From contig JAEINY010000007.1 of assembly GCA_016342595.1 (NCBI GenBank), positions 1 through 62,051 of the forward strand: 62,051 nucleotides of DNA, read 5' to 3'. Below, in pieces: positions 1-8,898 of the stretch. The notes under the pieces are model-generated. The model was not told where the DNA came from. It saw only the letters and a list, made by a program, of their open reading frames with translations, and did no database searches. The position numbers and the translations under genes were made by a program. How positions within the stretch are numbered: the stretch's first letter is position 1; each line of letters begins with the position of its first letter. The stretch is from Marinilabiliaceae bacterium. Its GTDB lineage: Bacteria > Bacteroidota > Bacteroidia > Bacteroidales > Marinilabiliaceae.

Positions 1-1
1 C

Positions 2-589
2 TACAAAGGGATTTCTTTAAAGATGGCATTTGATATTCGCATGGGTGGTGAATTGTATTCGATGACAAACCTGCGTTTGTATGAAACAGGTTTGCATAAA
101 GGTACTTTGCCTGGCCGGGATGAATACAATGAGTGGTCAGCGCAACGTCGGGAGTGGGTTGAAAATAACCCAAGTGGTGATGTAGGTGACTGGGATGCGG
201 CTAATCCGCGTCAGGGATATGTTGGTAAGGGAGTGGTAAATGTTGGGACTGAAGAAAATCCGGAATATGAAACCAATACCACTCAAGTTGCGCCAAGTGC
301 TTACTGGGGTACGTATACCGGTTCGCCTGAGCCTTTTGTCTACGATGCGAGTTTTGTGAAACTTAGAAGTTTGTCCATTGGTTATACCTTGCCGCAATCG
401 CTGTTACGTAACACGCCATTGGACAAAGTAACAGTTTCGGCAATTGGTACGAATCTTTGGACGCTTTATAAGAATGTGCCAAATATTGATCCCGAATCAG
501 CTTACAATACCGGGAATGGACAAGGGTTGGAATATGGGTCTTTCCCGGGAAGAAGTTCCTATGGATTTAATATTAATGTGAAGTTTTAA
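2..589 (+). CDS. SusC-family TonB-dependent outer-membrane transporter, C-terminal fragment
   Basis: The reading frame is open from the window edge, so only about the last 195 residues of a roughly 1000-residue SusC/RagA protein are present. The segment with SFVKLRSLSIGYTLP, followed by alternating beta-strand patterns and an aromatic C-terminus ending NVKF, is typical of the last strands of a SusC beta-barrel. SusC proteins import oligosaccharides across the outer membrane with a SusD lipoprotein lid. The susD gene follows after 17 bases, giving the usual susCD operon order. The internal Met at base 23 is not a start. The substrate is inferred from the linked hydrolases (glucosamine oligosaccharides), not from this fragment. 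Confidence 0.93.
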   Translation, partial: YKGISLKMAFDIRMGGELYSMTNLRLYETGLHKGTLPGRDEYNEWSAQRREWVENNPSGDVGDWDAANPRQGYVGKGVVNVGTEENPEYETNTTQVAPSAYWGTYTGSPEPFVYDASFVKLRSLSIGYTLPQSLLRNTPLDKVTVSAIGTNLWTLYKNVPNIDPESAYNTGNGQGLEYGSFPGRSSYGFNINVKF

Positions 590-606
590 TTAGAAATAGT
601 TTAGAC

Positions 607-2181
607 ATGAAATATATCAAGTACAATATATTGATCGCCCTGTTTTTAGGGATGATGGCTTCATGTGGATATGATCTTGAAGAATACAACATCAATCCTG
701 AAGTGTCAACGAATGCAGATCCGGATTATCAGTTGAATTATGTTCAGATGGTGATGTTGGATAATCACCATGTGAATTGGCACATGAATCTTGGGATGTT
801 GTCGGGTATTGCGCAACATTTAGCCGGTCCTTGGGAGATGGGGGCGGCCCGTGCTGTTTGGGTAGACCATGATTATTCTTATGTGGACTGGTGGGAGAAC
901 TCCTGGTTGGCAACCTATAAGAATGTGGTTGATTTAGTGGAGCGGACAAAAGATGATCCTGAGTTGGTAAACGTGAATAGTGCAGCCCGGATACTTAAAG
1001 TATTTACTTTTGCCAGGCTAACCGATGCCTATGGTGATGTACCCTATTTTAATGCTGGAAAAGCTTATTATACAGGTGAGTTAAATTCGCCTTACGATTT
1101 GCAAAAGGAGATATATGATGATTTTTTCTCTGAGTTAGATGCGGCTGTCAAGGCCTTTGATGCGTCAAAAAAATCAATTGATGTGGATGCCATGTTTAAC
1201 GGAAATCTGAATCAATGGAAAAAATTTGGAAACTCCTTGCGTTTAAGATTGGGGATGCGTTTGGTGAAAGTAAATATTGCTAAGGCTGAACAAGAAGTTA
1301 AAGCTGCCATTGGGGCAAATGGTGGTGTGATGGAAAGTAATGCTGATATTGCAATGATCAATCACATGAACATTGCTGCGGAGGATATTCGTAATAATCC
1401 GGTTTCTGAAGTGCTGGAGCGTTCCGGTTTTTCTGATTTTGGTATTTGTGCCACATTCTCCGATAAGTTGGTGGATACAGATGATCCGCGTTTGGATATT
1501 TTATTAGCCTCTTATGCTAACAACGACAAGAGTGAGCCGAATCATGTGGATGTGGTGGGGTACAATGGGCTGGTTCCGGCTTCATATGCCTGGGATGCGC
1601 CAGCTTTAGAAGGGACTGACGGCGTAGAGAGAGGCTTTTATGAAGGAGGCTATTTGGTGCCACATAAACAACTGGTCGATAAAGATGATCCGTCGTTCTT
1701 GTTAGGGTATGCCGAAGTGCAATTTTATTTGGCTGAAGCTGCGCAAAGAGGTTGGGTGGCCGGCAATGCTGCTGATTATTATAATCAGGGCGTGGAGGCT
1801 GCAATGAAGCAATTGTCATTGTATACCTTAGAGGAGGCTATTTCAGACGATCAGATTGGTGAATATCTTACAGCGAATCCTTATTTGGAAGCGGAGGGAT
1901 TGAAATTGATCAATGAGCAATTGTGGATTCATTATTTCTTGAACGGACACGAAGCATATTCGAATTGGAGACGTTCAGGATATCCGGAATTGGAAACACC
2001 GCCGGCTGTTGATTGGGAGCCTCAATTATATGATGGAATTGCAAGACGTTTACCGTATTTGGATGAAGAGTTGGATCGTAATTTTGACAATGTTAATGCT
2101 GCTGTTCAACGATTGGAAGCACAGGGTGCTACGGCCGCTGCTCGTCATATGGATGGACGTGTTTGGTGGGATGTTGAATAA
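607..2181 (+). CDS. SusD/RagB-like nutrient-binding outer-membrane lipoprotein
   Basis: This 524-residue protein starts with a lipoprotein signal peptide: hydrophobic stretch, then MMASC with the lipid-accepting Cys near residue 20. The body resembles the SusD-like_2 group: early NPEVSTNAD segment, helical TPR-like repeats, FTFARLTDAYGDVPY motif and an Asn/Trp-rich C-terminal part. Such proteins cap the SusC barrel and bind glycan at the cell surface. It lies 17 bases after the SusC fragment and is followed by a strong hairpin terminator, so susCD looks like one transcript ending here. I expect it to bind the oligosaccharide handled by the downstream GH2, GH8 and GH9 enzymes (inference from position). 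Confidence 0.93.
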   Translation: MKYIKYNILIALFLGMMASCGYDLEEYNINPEVSTNADPDYQLNYVQMVMLDNHHVNWHMNLGMLSGIAQHLAGPWEMGAARAVWVDHDYSYVDWWENSWLATYKNVVDLVERTKDDPELVNVNSAARILKVFTFARLTDAYGDVPYFNAGKAYYTGELNSPYDLQKEIYDDFFSELDAAVKAFDASKKSIDVDAMFNGNLNQWKKFGNSLRLRLGMRLVKVNIAKAEQEVKAAIGANGGVMESNADIAMINHMNIAAEDIRNNPVSEVLERSGFSDFGICATFSDKLVDTDDPRLDILLASYANNDKSEPNHVDVVGYNGLVPASYAWDAPALEGTDGVERGFYEGGYLVPHKQLVDKDDPSFLLGYAEVQFYLAEAAQRGWVAGNAADYYNQGVEAAMKQLSLYTLEEAISDDQIGEYLTANPYLEAEGLKLINEQLWIHYFLNGHEAYSNWRRSGYPELETPPAVDWEPQLYDGIARRLPYLDEELDRNFDNVNAAVQRLEAQGATAAARHMDGRVWWDVE

Positions 2182-2199
2182 TATTTACAATACTTTTCA

Positions 2200-2230
2200 G
2201 GGTGCAAGTTAGGGCTTGCACCCTGTTTTT
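2200..2230 (+). terminator. Rho-independent terminator after susCD
   Basis: A 9-base-pair stem GGGTGCAAG/CTTGCACCC with a 6-base loop is followed by TGTTTTT. It lies 19 bases after the susD stop codon and before the divergently regulated lacI-type gene. Confidence 0.85.
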
Positions 2231-2340
2231 CAGGATCCACTGTAATATAATAAAGAGTGAGCTTTTTCTTGATATTTTAGTATAAAGTTGTTTTTTGCTT
2301 TCTTTGTAAATCATAATTCAATCTTTTAACATTTGTTTAA

Positions 2341-3372
2341 ATGTCAAAGTCCGATAAAAAAGGCGAAATAACCATCAATGATATTGCCAAAGCGCTGAAT
2401 ATTGCGGCTTCAACAGTGTCCAGGGCACTGAATGATAGTGCAAAGATCAGTGATAAAACCAAGCAAAAAGTGCGATTGGCAGCCCGGGAAATGGGGTATG
2501 AGTTGAATTTGGTGGCGTCTAGTTTATCGAAGAACAAAACTAATTTGATTGGGGTGATTTTGCCCAAATTGAGTAGTCAGTTTTTTGCCAAGGCGCTTAG
2601 TGGGATTGAGGAAGTAGCCCAGACGGCAGGTTATAAAATCATTATTTGTCAAACCAATGAAAGCTATCAGCAGGAAATTGAAATGACCAAAGTGATGAAT
2701 TCAGCACGTGTCGATGGCGTGATCACCTGTTTATCCATGGAGACGCAAAAGGTAGATCATTTCGATGTCTTCCTGCGTAAGGAAGTGCCGGTGGCTATGT
2801 TTGACAGGGTTAATTTTAACATCCCTGGTCCTAAAGTAGTGGTGGATAATTATGAAGGGGCTTATAAGGCGACTGAACATCTGATTAATGTGGGTTGTAA
2901 GCGCATTGCACATTTGGGCGGTCCGCAAAGTTGCAAAGTGTTCGAAGATCGAGCTAGAGGTTTTAGTGAGGCTTTAAAACATCAGGATTTACCACTTTTG
3001 CCGCAATTTTTATTGGCCAGTGACTTGAATGAGAAGGATGCCCGTGATGCCATGCAATTGTGGATGAGCCTGGATGAAAAGCCGGATGCCATTTTAACCG
3101 CCAGTGCTACAACGGGATTAATCATTACGTCAATTGCTAAAAACTACGGCGTGAAAATACCAGAGGAATTATCCATTATATCCTTTGGAAATGAGCCATG
3201 TAATGAGTTTATGGTACCTTCTTTGTCGGCCGTGGATATGCCCGGTCTGGATATGGGAAAAGCTGTCGCCACCCATTTAATTGAGTGCATTGAAACAAAA
3301 AGCATGGATAGTCCTTTGGTTTTAAAACCCCTTCAGTTGCTCATCAGGAATTCTTCATTTGTTATGCGTTAG
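2341..3372 (+). CDS. LacI-family transcriptional regulator
   Basis: The 343-residue protein has an N-terminal LacI helix-turn-helix (about residues 10-55; TINDIAKALNIAASTVSRAL, then the hinge region VASSLSKNKT) and a periplasmic-binding-protein-like sugar domain (about 65-340). LacI proteins bind palindromic operators and usually release DNA on binding a sugar or sugar phosphate. It sits between susCD and the hydrolase/kinase cassette, so it is the obvious local regulator. A near-consensus LacI operator lies at 3931-3944 in front of the GH2 gene. LacI regulators are less common than SusR or ECF systems in PULs. The effector is unknown; glucosamine or glucosamine-6-phosphate is my guess. Confidence 0.93.
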   Translation: MSKSDKKGEITINDIAKALNIAASTVSRALNDSAKISDKTKQKVRLAAREMGYELNLVASSLSKNKTNLIGVILPKLSSQFFAKALSGIEEVAQTAGYKIIICQTNESYQQEIEMTKVMNSARVDGVITCLSMETQKVDHFDVFLRKEVPVAMFDRVNFNIPGPKVVVDNYEGAYKATEHLINVGCKRIAHLGGPQSCKVFEDRARGFSEALKHQDLPLLPQFLLASDLNEKDARDAMQLWMSLDEKPDAILTASATTGLIITSIAKNYGVKIPEELSIISFGNEPCNEFMVPSLSAVDMPGLDMGKAVATHLIECIETKSMDSPLVLKPLQLLIRNSSFVMR

Positions 3373-3474
3373 TTGAAAGTCCTTTGTAATTGGGAGTTGA
3401 ATTATCCTATGAGAAACTTAATATCACCCACACGAAGTTTACAGGTCAGGGTAAGGGTTTTTACCAGCTAACGA

Positions 3475-3800
3475 ACAATCTTGTGCTGACTCCGACATCA
3501 GCAACGTAGTTCGGGACCCACTTCCTGGAGTTGATGTGAAGGCAGAAAGCTGTTTGAGCGCGGTTTAGAACTTGTAGGAATTTGTGTACCAAATTCCACA
3601 TGGTTCTTAATCGGGTGAGTTCTTTCTGTCTCATCAACTATAGGATTAGTGGGTGAACGAGTGGTGTAGTCGGCGGACTCTTTGTTTCCTTTCTCGACTG
3701 TAGGAGAAAGGAAAAGCCTCCACGGCTTGAGTGGAAAATGGAAGTGATTAACTATTGTTCTGGGGATATCATTCTTAAAAGGGGTTTCCTTATTTATAGG
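3475..3800 (+). repeat. Structured intergenic repeat, copy 1 (with extra hairpin)
   Basis: The gene-free stretch 3373-3990 holds a block that recurs in the same orientation at about 9890-10155. Shared pieces include CCGACATCAG, CGTAGTTCGGGACCCACTTC, TTCCTTTCTCGACTGTAG, GCCTCCACGGCTTGAGTGGA and GATATCATT. It folds as nested stems: CCGAC/GTCGG, ACCCACT/AGTGGGT, GTTGATG/CATCAAC, GCAGAAAG/CTTTCTGT, then a separate 10-base-pair hairpin TTCCTTTCTC/GAGAAAGGAA. This copy has an additional arm (about 3567-3607) with a perfect GGAATTTG/CAAATTCC hairpin that is absent from copy 2. No protein-coding potential was seen. It could be a non-coding RNA, a MITE-like or REP/RAYT-type element, or a decayed mobile element end. 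Confidence 0.75.
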
Positions 3801-3930
3801 GATGTTATTACGAATCTCAATTTAAACAACAATTTTGTAAAGATTATCCCCTCAATAGCTAAATCACGAACTTAGTAATCTCTATTATTTCAATTTATTG
3901 CACGATGTAGAAATGTTTGTACAATATAAA

Positions 3931-3944
3931 GGCAAACGGTTGCA
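3931..3944 (+). promoter_or_regulatory. LacI-type operator upstream of the GH2 gene
   Basis: The 14-mer GGCAAACGGTTGCA reads TGCAACCGTTTGCC on the other strand and matches the LacI-family pattern TGnAAnCGnTTnCA at all but the last position. It sits 46 bases before the GH2 start, 560 bases downstream of the LacI gene, and just after a TTTG that could be a -33 element. Confidence 0.65.
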
Positions 3945-3990
3945 TTAAATCTTTTTTTTAACCACTTTTGTCCCAAACTCAAAACCAATC

Positions 3991-6633
3991 ATGATGAAGC
4001 TACCTATATTAATGCATTTATTTGCAGCAATGATGTGCCTGTCGCTCTTGGCCTGTACTGGGCCGGTAGAGAAAATTCAGCCGGTTACCGAGCTGAATGA
4101 CAATTGGCAAATTCAATCTTCAGCTGAAATATCTGTTGCCGGAGATCAGCTTTCCTTACCTGATCACCCGATTCAAAATTGGTACAGGGGCAATATCCCG
4201 GCTACTGTGATGTCCATTTTGCGACAAAACAAGGATTTTGGAAATCTGTTTATGGGAAAGAACATCGAAGAGATCGATACCAAACAATTTGAAGTGCCCT
4301 GGTGGTATCGAAAAACCTTTGAAATTGAAAACGTAGATGATAAGGCTGTTTATCGCTTGTATTTCGAAGGCTTAAATTACAAGGCGAATGTGTGGGTCAA
4401 TGGGAAACTAATTGCCGATGCCAAAACCATTGAAGGAGCTTTTGGAATGTGGGATCTGAATATTTCTGAGGCTGTGCAGGAAGGCACAAACGCTGTTGCC
4501 ATTGAAATCATTCCACCCCTTAAAGGTGATTTAACCATTGGATTTGTGGATTGGAACCCCAAAGCACCAGACCAGAACATGGGTTTGTGGCGTGGTGTGA
4601 AGTTGATTAAGACAGGTGCCGTATCTCTGCAATCACCCTTTGTAGTGTCTGATGTGGATACGGAAACTTTGAAAAACGCTAAACTAACGATTTCATCTCG
4701 GGTGAAAAACCATAGCCAGGAAGAACAGAATGTAACGGTTCAGGCGAACATCGAAGGGATTGGTATAGTGGAGCAGATGGTGGTATTGGCAGCCGGCCAG
4801 GAAAGGGACGTCGTGTTCGAAGCACACAACTATCCTGTTTTGAATGTACAGAACCCCAAATTATGGTGGCCCGTGAATCTGGGAAATCCCGATTTGTATA
4901 CTATTTCCATGACTGTTATAAATGAAGGCAAGTCCTCCGATCAGGCGGATTCCCGGTTTGGCATCCGTGAGGTGGAGGAATACCTCACAAAAGACGGTCA
5001 TAAAGGCTGGAAAGTAAATGGTAAGAAAATCACCATCAAAGGGGGTGGTTGGGTGGACGATATGATGTTGGCTGATAGTGATGATAAAGTCATTTCACAA
5101 GTGGAGTATACGCGTCATATGAATTTGAATTGTATCCGGTTGGAAGGATTCTGGGGCCGTAATAAAACCTTATATGAAGCCTGTGACGAGAATGGTATTT
5201 TATTAATGATTGGCTGGAGTTGTCATTGGGAATGGGAGTCTTATTGTGGTCGGCCTGATACACACTTTTTAGGCATTACCGGTGAGGAAGAGATTGAGCG
5301 TCATGCGCAGTCTTATCGCGATCAGGTGTTGTATCTGCGTAATCACCCCAGTGTTTTCTTGTGGGTGTTCGGAAGTGATAAATTGCCCCTTCCCGGATTG
5401 GAGCGTAAGTTGAATACCTGCATCAAAGCCGTAGATAATTCACGTCCAATCCTGGCAAGTTGTAAGTACCAGGATTTCGGCACCGATCATTATAATAATA
5501 GTGAAGTGAGTGGTCCTACTGGTGTGAAGATGTTAGGCCCTTACGGTTATGTACCACCCGTTTATTGGTACATTGATACCATCGCCGGTGGTGCCTATGG
5601 ATTTAATACCGAAACAGGTCCCGGCCCGCAGGTGCCGCCCATGGAGAGTATCCGTAAAATGATCCCCGAAGATAGTTTATGGCCCATTGATGAAGTGTGG
5701 GATTTCCATTGTAACCGTCATCAGTTTGGATCACTGGATCGATACCTGCGCGCCTTCAATGGACGTTATGGCAAAGCCAAAGATGTGGAAGAATTTGCCT
5801 TTAAATCGCAAATTTCTAACTACGAGGCCATCCGTCCCATGTTTGAAGCCTTCCAGGTGAATAAGACGAATTCAACAGGTGTAATCCAGTGGATGTTAAA
5901 TTCAGCCTGGCCTGCCATGTTCTGGCAATTGTATGACTATTACATGTTACCCAACGGTGCTTTTTATGGTACTAAAAAGGCGTGTCAGCCAATAAATGCC
6001 GTGTATAATTATAAGGACAATAACATCTACCTGGTCAACGATTATAACCACGATGTGGAATATCTAAAGATAAAAGTCAGTGTCCTGGATATCCAGTCCA
6101 AAGTACTTTTCTCAAAGGAGAAGATCGTCACGGCAAAGGAGATCAGCTCAGCTAAAGTGATTGAAATTCCGGAACTGAAAGGTCTTTCTAAAACCTATTT
6201 CATCGACCTCAGAATCGAGGATAAAGCAGCTAAAGAAGTGGCCAATAATTTCTATTGGTTGTCTACCAAAGATGATGTGATGGAGTTTGAAAAAACAACC
6301 TGGGTATATACACCAACCAAATCATTCGCTGACCTGAAAGGTATCAATACAATGCCTCAGGTCGATATCGAGAAAAAATATAACCGGGTGGAAGACGGTA
6401 ATTATGTCCATTTCTCGTGTCAATTAACCAACCCTGCCGATCATTTGGCTTTCTTCATTGAAGTAGCAGTGACGGATAAAAAGAGCGGAGAGACCATTGT
6501 TCCGGTTTTCTGGAATGATAATTATGTATCTCTTTTGCCTGGAGAAACAAAAGTATTAACAGCTAAAATTCATAAAAAAAGATTATCGAATAAAGAAACG
6601 GCATTTAGAGTTAAGGGTTGGAATGTAAAATAA
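3991..6633 (+). CDS. GH2 exo-beta-D-glucosaminidase-like lipoprotein
   Basis: The 880-residue protein starts with a lipoprotein signal (LSLLAC), followed by GH2 sugar-binding, Ig-like and TIM-barrel domains. The segments RLEGFWGRNKTLYEACDENG, GPYGYVPPVYWY and FNTETGPG and the WMLNSAWPAMFWQLYDYY region follow the exo-beta-D-glucosaminidase (CsxA) type rather than beta-galactosidase or beta-mannosidase. The acid/base position is Asp in GSD (D463) instead of the usual Asn-Glu, and the nucleophile is E541 in NTE; the Asp acid/base is a known mark of chitosan exo-glucosaminidases. It would release glucosamine from non-reducing ends in the periplasm. A LacI operator precedes it and the permease gene follows. 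Plant-type endo-beta-mannosidase relatives are the main alternative. Confidence 0.88.
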   Translation: MMKLPILMHLFAAMMCLSLLACTGPVEKIQPVTELNDNWQIQSSAEISVAGDQLSLPDHPIQNWYRGNIPATVMSILRQNKDFGNLFMGKNIEEIDTKQFEVPWWYRKTFEIENVDDKAVYRLYFEGLNYKANVWVNGKLIADAKTIEGAFGMWDLNISEAVQEGTNAVAIEIIPPLKGDLTIGFVDWNPKAPDQNMGLWRGVKLIKTGAVSLQSPFVVSDVDTETLKNAKLTISSRVKNHSQEEQNVTVQANIEGIGIVEQMVVLAAGQERDVVFEAHNYPVLNVQNPKLWWPVNLGNPDLYTISMTVINEGKSSDQADSRFGIREVEEYLTKDGHKGWKVNGKKITIKGGGWVDDMMLADSDDKVISQVEYTRHMNLNCIRLEGFWGRNKTLYEACDENGILLMIGWSCHWEWESYCGRPDTHFLGITGEEEIERHAQSYRDQVLYLRNHPSVFLWVFGSDKLPLPGLERKLNTCIKAVDNSRPILASCKYQDFGTDHYNNSEVSGPTGVKMLGPYGYVPPVYWYIDTIAGGAYGFNTETGPGPQVPPMESIRKMIPEDSLWPIDEVWDFHCNRHQFGSLDRYLRAFNGRYGKAKDVEEFAFKSQISNYEAIRPMFEAFQVNKTNSTGVIQWMLNSAWPAMFWQLYDYYMLPNGAFYGTKKACQPINAVYNYKDNNIYLVNDYNHDVEYLKIKVSVLDIQSKVLFSKEKIVTAKEISSAKVIEIPELKGLSKTYFIDLRIEDKAAKEVANNFYWLSTKDDVMEFEKTTWVYTPTKSFADLKGINTMPQVDIEKKYNRVEDGNYVHFSCQLTNPADHLAFFIEVAVTDKKSGETIVPVFWNDNYVSLLPGETKVLTAKIHKKRLSNKETAFRVKGWNVK

Positions 6634-6751
6634 TTCAGATCCTAAATTCAAAAGGCCACTACTGAGGAGCCGGATGAAATTTTCGAAGCCTGGAAACATT
6701 CTACATATACCCCTTAGGTTGGCTTCTCGCTTTTTAAAAATTTTACTAACT

Positions 6752-7993
6752 ATGAAACGAAACTATTGGATTGTCTTGCTTGTAATGATGATATTTTTTG
6801 TCATCTCTTTTCTAACCAATATCATGGGACCATTAATCCCGGATATTATAAAAGACTTTAAAGTAAGCAATGGCATGGCCGCTTTGTTGCCTTTCTCATT
6901 TTTCATTGCCTACGGGGTAATGTCTATTCCGGCAGGTATTTTAACTGAGAAATTGAAAGAAAAAAAGATCATGGTCATTGCCTTTCTGTTTGCAGTGGCA
7001 GGTGCTGGTCTTTTTGCCTCCTTTCCTTATTTTGGTATCGCCTTGATTTCGCTTTTCCTCATTGGAATTGGAATGGCGATTTTGCAAGTGGCCATTAATC
7101 CCTTATTACGTGTGGCAGGTGGCGAAGAGAATTTTGCTTTTAACTCTGTGTTGGCACAGTTGTTTTTTGGCGGTGCATCATTTGTGAGCCCTTGGGTTTA
7201 CATGTATTTGGTTGAGAATCTAAAAGATTATCAGGGCGGTGGCAATTTTGTCATCGATACACTATCGGGGATGGTGCCGGCTGATATGGCATGGGTGTCC
7301 TTGTATTGGATATTTGCGCTGGTGGCCTTAGTCATGGTGGTGGTGATCGCTATGATCAAACTGCCGCAGGTGGAACTCAAAGAGGATGAAAAAACCGGAG
7401 GAATAGAAGCTGTTAAACAGCTCTTAGCGGATCGGAAAGTACTACTTTTTTTCCTGGGGATATTCGCTTACGTGGGTACTGAACAAGGGGTGGCTAACTG
7501 GATCTCTGAGTTCCTGAAATCCTATCACGGCATGAATCCGGAGGTGGAAGGTGCAAAAGCGGTGTCCTATTTTTGGGGATTGCTAACCGTGGGTTGTTTT
7601 CTCGGCTTAGGTCTGCTGAAGTTAATGGACAGTAAGCTCGTGTTACGCATTTTTACCATTGGAGCCATGGTAGCTTTATCCGCCGCATTACTGGGTGGAC
7701 CTCAGGTGGCCTTTTATAGCTTCATAGCAGTTGGATTTTCGGCTTCCGTTATGTGGTCGGTCATCTTTTCGTTGGCATTGAATTCAGTGAAGAGTCACCA
7801 TGGTACTTTTGCCGGCATTTTGTGTACCGGAATCATGGGTGGCGCCATTGTACCACTGATTGTTGGCGGTCTGGCCGATGTGTTTGGGCTTAAAATCGGG
7901 ATGACTTTTCTGTATATCACCTTAGGGTATATCTTGAGTATTTCGTTCTGGGCAAAGCCATTAATCCGGAATAAAACGATTTTCGATAAGTAA
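6752..7993 (+). CDS. MFS sugar permease, FHS (FucP/NagP-like) family
   Basis: About 12 hydrophobic membrane segments over 413 residues. The segment GIGMAILQVAINPLLRVAGG matches the signature around helix 5 of fucose/glucose/N-acetylglucosamine H+ symporters of the FHS family. I choose the ATG at 6752 (MKRNYWIVLL) because the first helix follows directly; an in-frame ATG at 6674 adds 26 residues, has GAGGAG 8 bases upstream, and cannot be excluded. The gene lies between the exo-glucosaminidase and two ROK genes, so it probably carries free glucosamine (or another monosaccharide made by GH2) into the cytoplasm for phosphorylation. Substrate is inferred from context only. Confidence 0.88.
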   Translation: MKRNYWIVLLVMMIFFVISFLTNIMGPLIPDIIKDFKVSNGMAALLPFSFFIAYGVMSIPAGILTEKLKEKKIMVIAFLFAVAGAGLFASFPYFGIALISLFLIGIGMAILQVAINPLLRVAGGEENFAFNSVLAQLFFGGASFVSPWVYMYLVENLKDYQGGGNFVIDTLSGMVPADMAWVSLYWIFALVALVMVVVIAMIKLPQVELKEDEKTGGIEAVKQLLADRKVLLFFLGIFAYVGTEQGVANWISEFLKSYHGMNPEVEGAKAVSYFWGLLTVGCFLGLGLLKLMDSKLVLRIFTIGAMVALSAALLGGPQVAFYSFIAVGFSASVMWSVIFSLALNSVKSHHGTFAGILCTGIMGGAIVPLIVGGLADVFGLKIGMTFLYITLGYILSISFWAKPLIRNKTIFDK

Positions 7994-8019
7994 CGAATTA
8001 ATATTAGAGAGTATAAGTG

Positions 8020-8874
8020 ATGGAGAGCCTAAAAAACATAATAGGAGTGGATCTGGGTGGAACGAACATGCGGGCTGCGTTTGTGAAGTCGGGAGAAATC
8101 ACCAATAAATCAGCACGCTTAGTCCCTAAAACAGACAATGCTGATGAAGTAACCAATGCTTTAATTCAAACCATTGCTGAGGTTTTTACACCTGAAGTAG
8201 AGGGGATTGGTGTGGGCGTGCCTAGTCTGGTCAAATCCGGCGAAGGCATTGTGTATGATGTACAGAACATTCCATCATGGAAGAAAATTCATCTGAAAGA
8301 AATTTTGGAGAAGGCGTTTAAATGTCCGGTGTATGTAAATAATGATGCCAACTGTTTCGCAGTAGGGGAACGGGTTTTTGGTACAGGTACACAATATGAT
8401 GATTTTGTGGGGCTGATAACCGGAACGGGTTTAGGTGCCGGCATTATTAAGGGCGGGCATTTATTGCCGGATCAAAACTGTGGCGCGGGGGAATTTGGGA
8501 TGATTCCCTATCTGGATGATAATTACGAAAGGTATTGCAGTGGCCAGTTTTTTAGCCGCCGCTTTCATGCCGATGGAGGCGAATTGGCCCAAAAGGCTGC
8601 GCATGGTGATCAAAGCGCACTGGCGGCCTTCGCTGAATATGGACAACATTTGGGTAAAGCCATTAAAACTGTTTTGTTGACGGTGGATCCGGGGGCTATT
8701 ATTTTAGGTGGTTCGGTTTCTAAGTCCTTCGAGTTCTATAAAGAGGCGATGTGGCAGGAGATTTCGGATTATCCCTATGGGTTTGCCTTAGAAAATTTGA
8801 AGATTGTGCCGTCAGAAATGCAAGAAGTATCTATTTTAGGGGCTGCAGCTTTGTGCATGGATGCCTTAAGTTGA
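8020..8874 (+). CDS. ROK-family sugar kinase (probable glucosamine/hexose kinase)
   Basis: This 284-residue protein has the ASKHA phosphate-1 loop DLGGTN (residues 11-16), catalytic Asp in NNDAN (D109), GTGLGAGI phosphate-2 and LGGSVS adenosine motifs. The usual ROK zinc motif is altered: after GAGEFG the His is replaced by Met, and the CxCGxxGC cluster is reduced to one Cys. No DNA-binding domain is present, so it is a kinase, not a NagC/XylR repressor. In this locus it should phosphorylate the monosaccharide delivered by the neighbouring MFS permease, most simply glucosamine to glucosamine-6-phosphate. A GTG three bases upstream is an alternative start. The next gene is a diverged tandem paralogue. 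Confidence 0.88.
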   Translation: MESLKNIIGVDLGGTNMRAAFVKSGEITNKSARLVPKTDNADEVTNALIQTIAEVFTPEVEGIGVGVPSLVKSGEGIVYDVQNIPSWKKIHLKEILEKAFKCPVYVNNDANCFAVGERVFGTGTQYDDFVGLITGTGLGAGIIKGGHLLPDQNCGAGEFGMIPYLDDNYERYCSGQFFSRRFHADGGELAQKAAHGDQSALAAFAEYGQHLGKAIKTVLLTVDPGAIILGGSVSKSFEFYKEAMWQEISDYPYGFALENLKIVPSEMQEVSILGAAALCMDALS

Positions 8875-8898
8875 AATTAAACTGATTAAATAAGCGTT

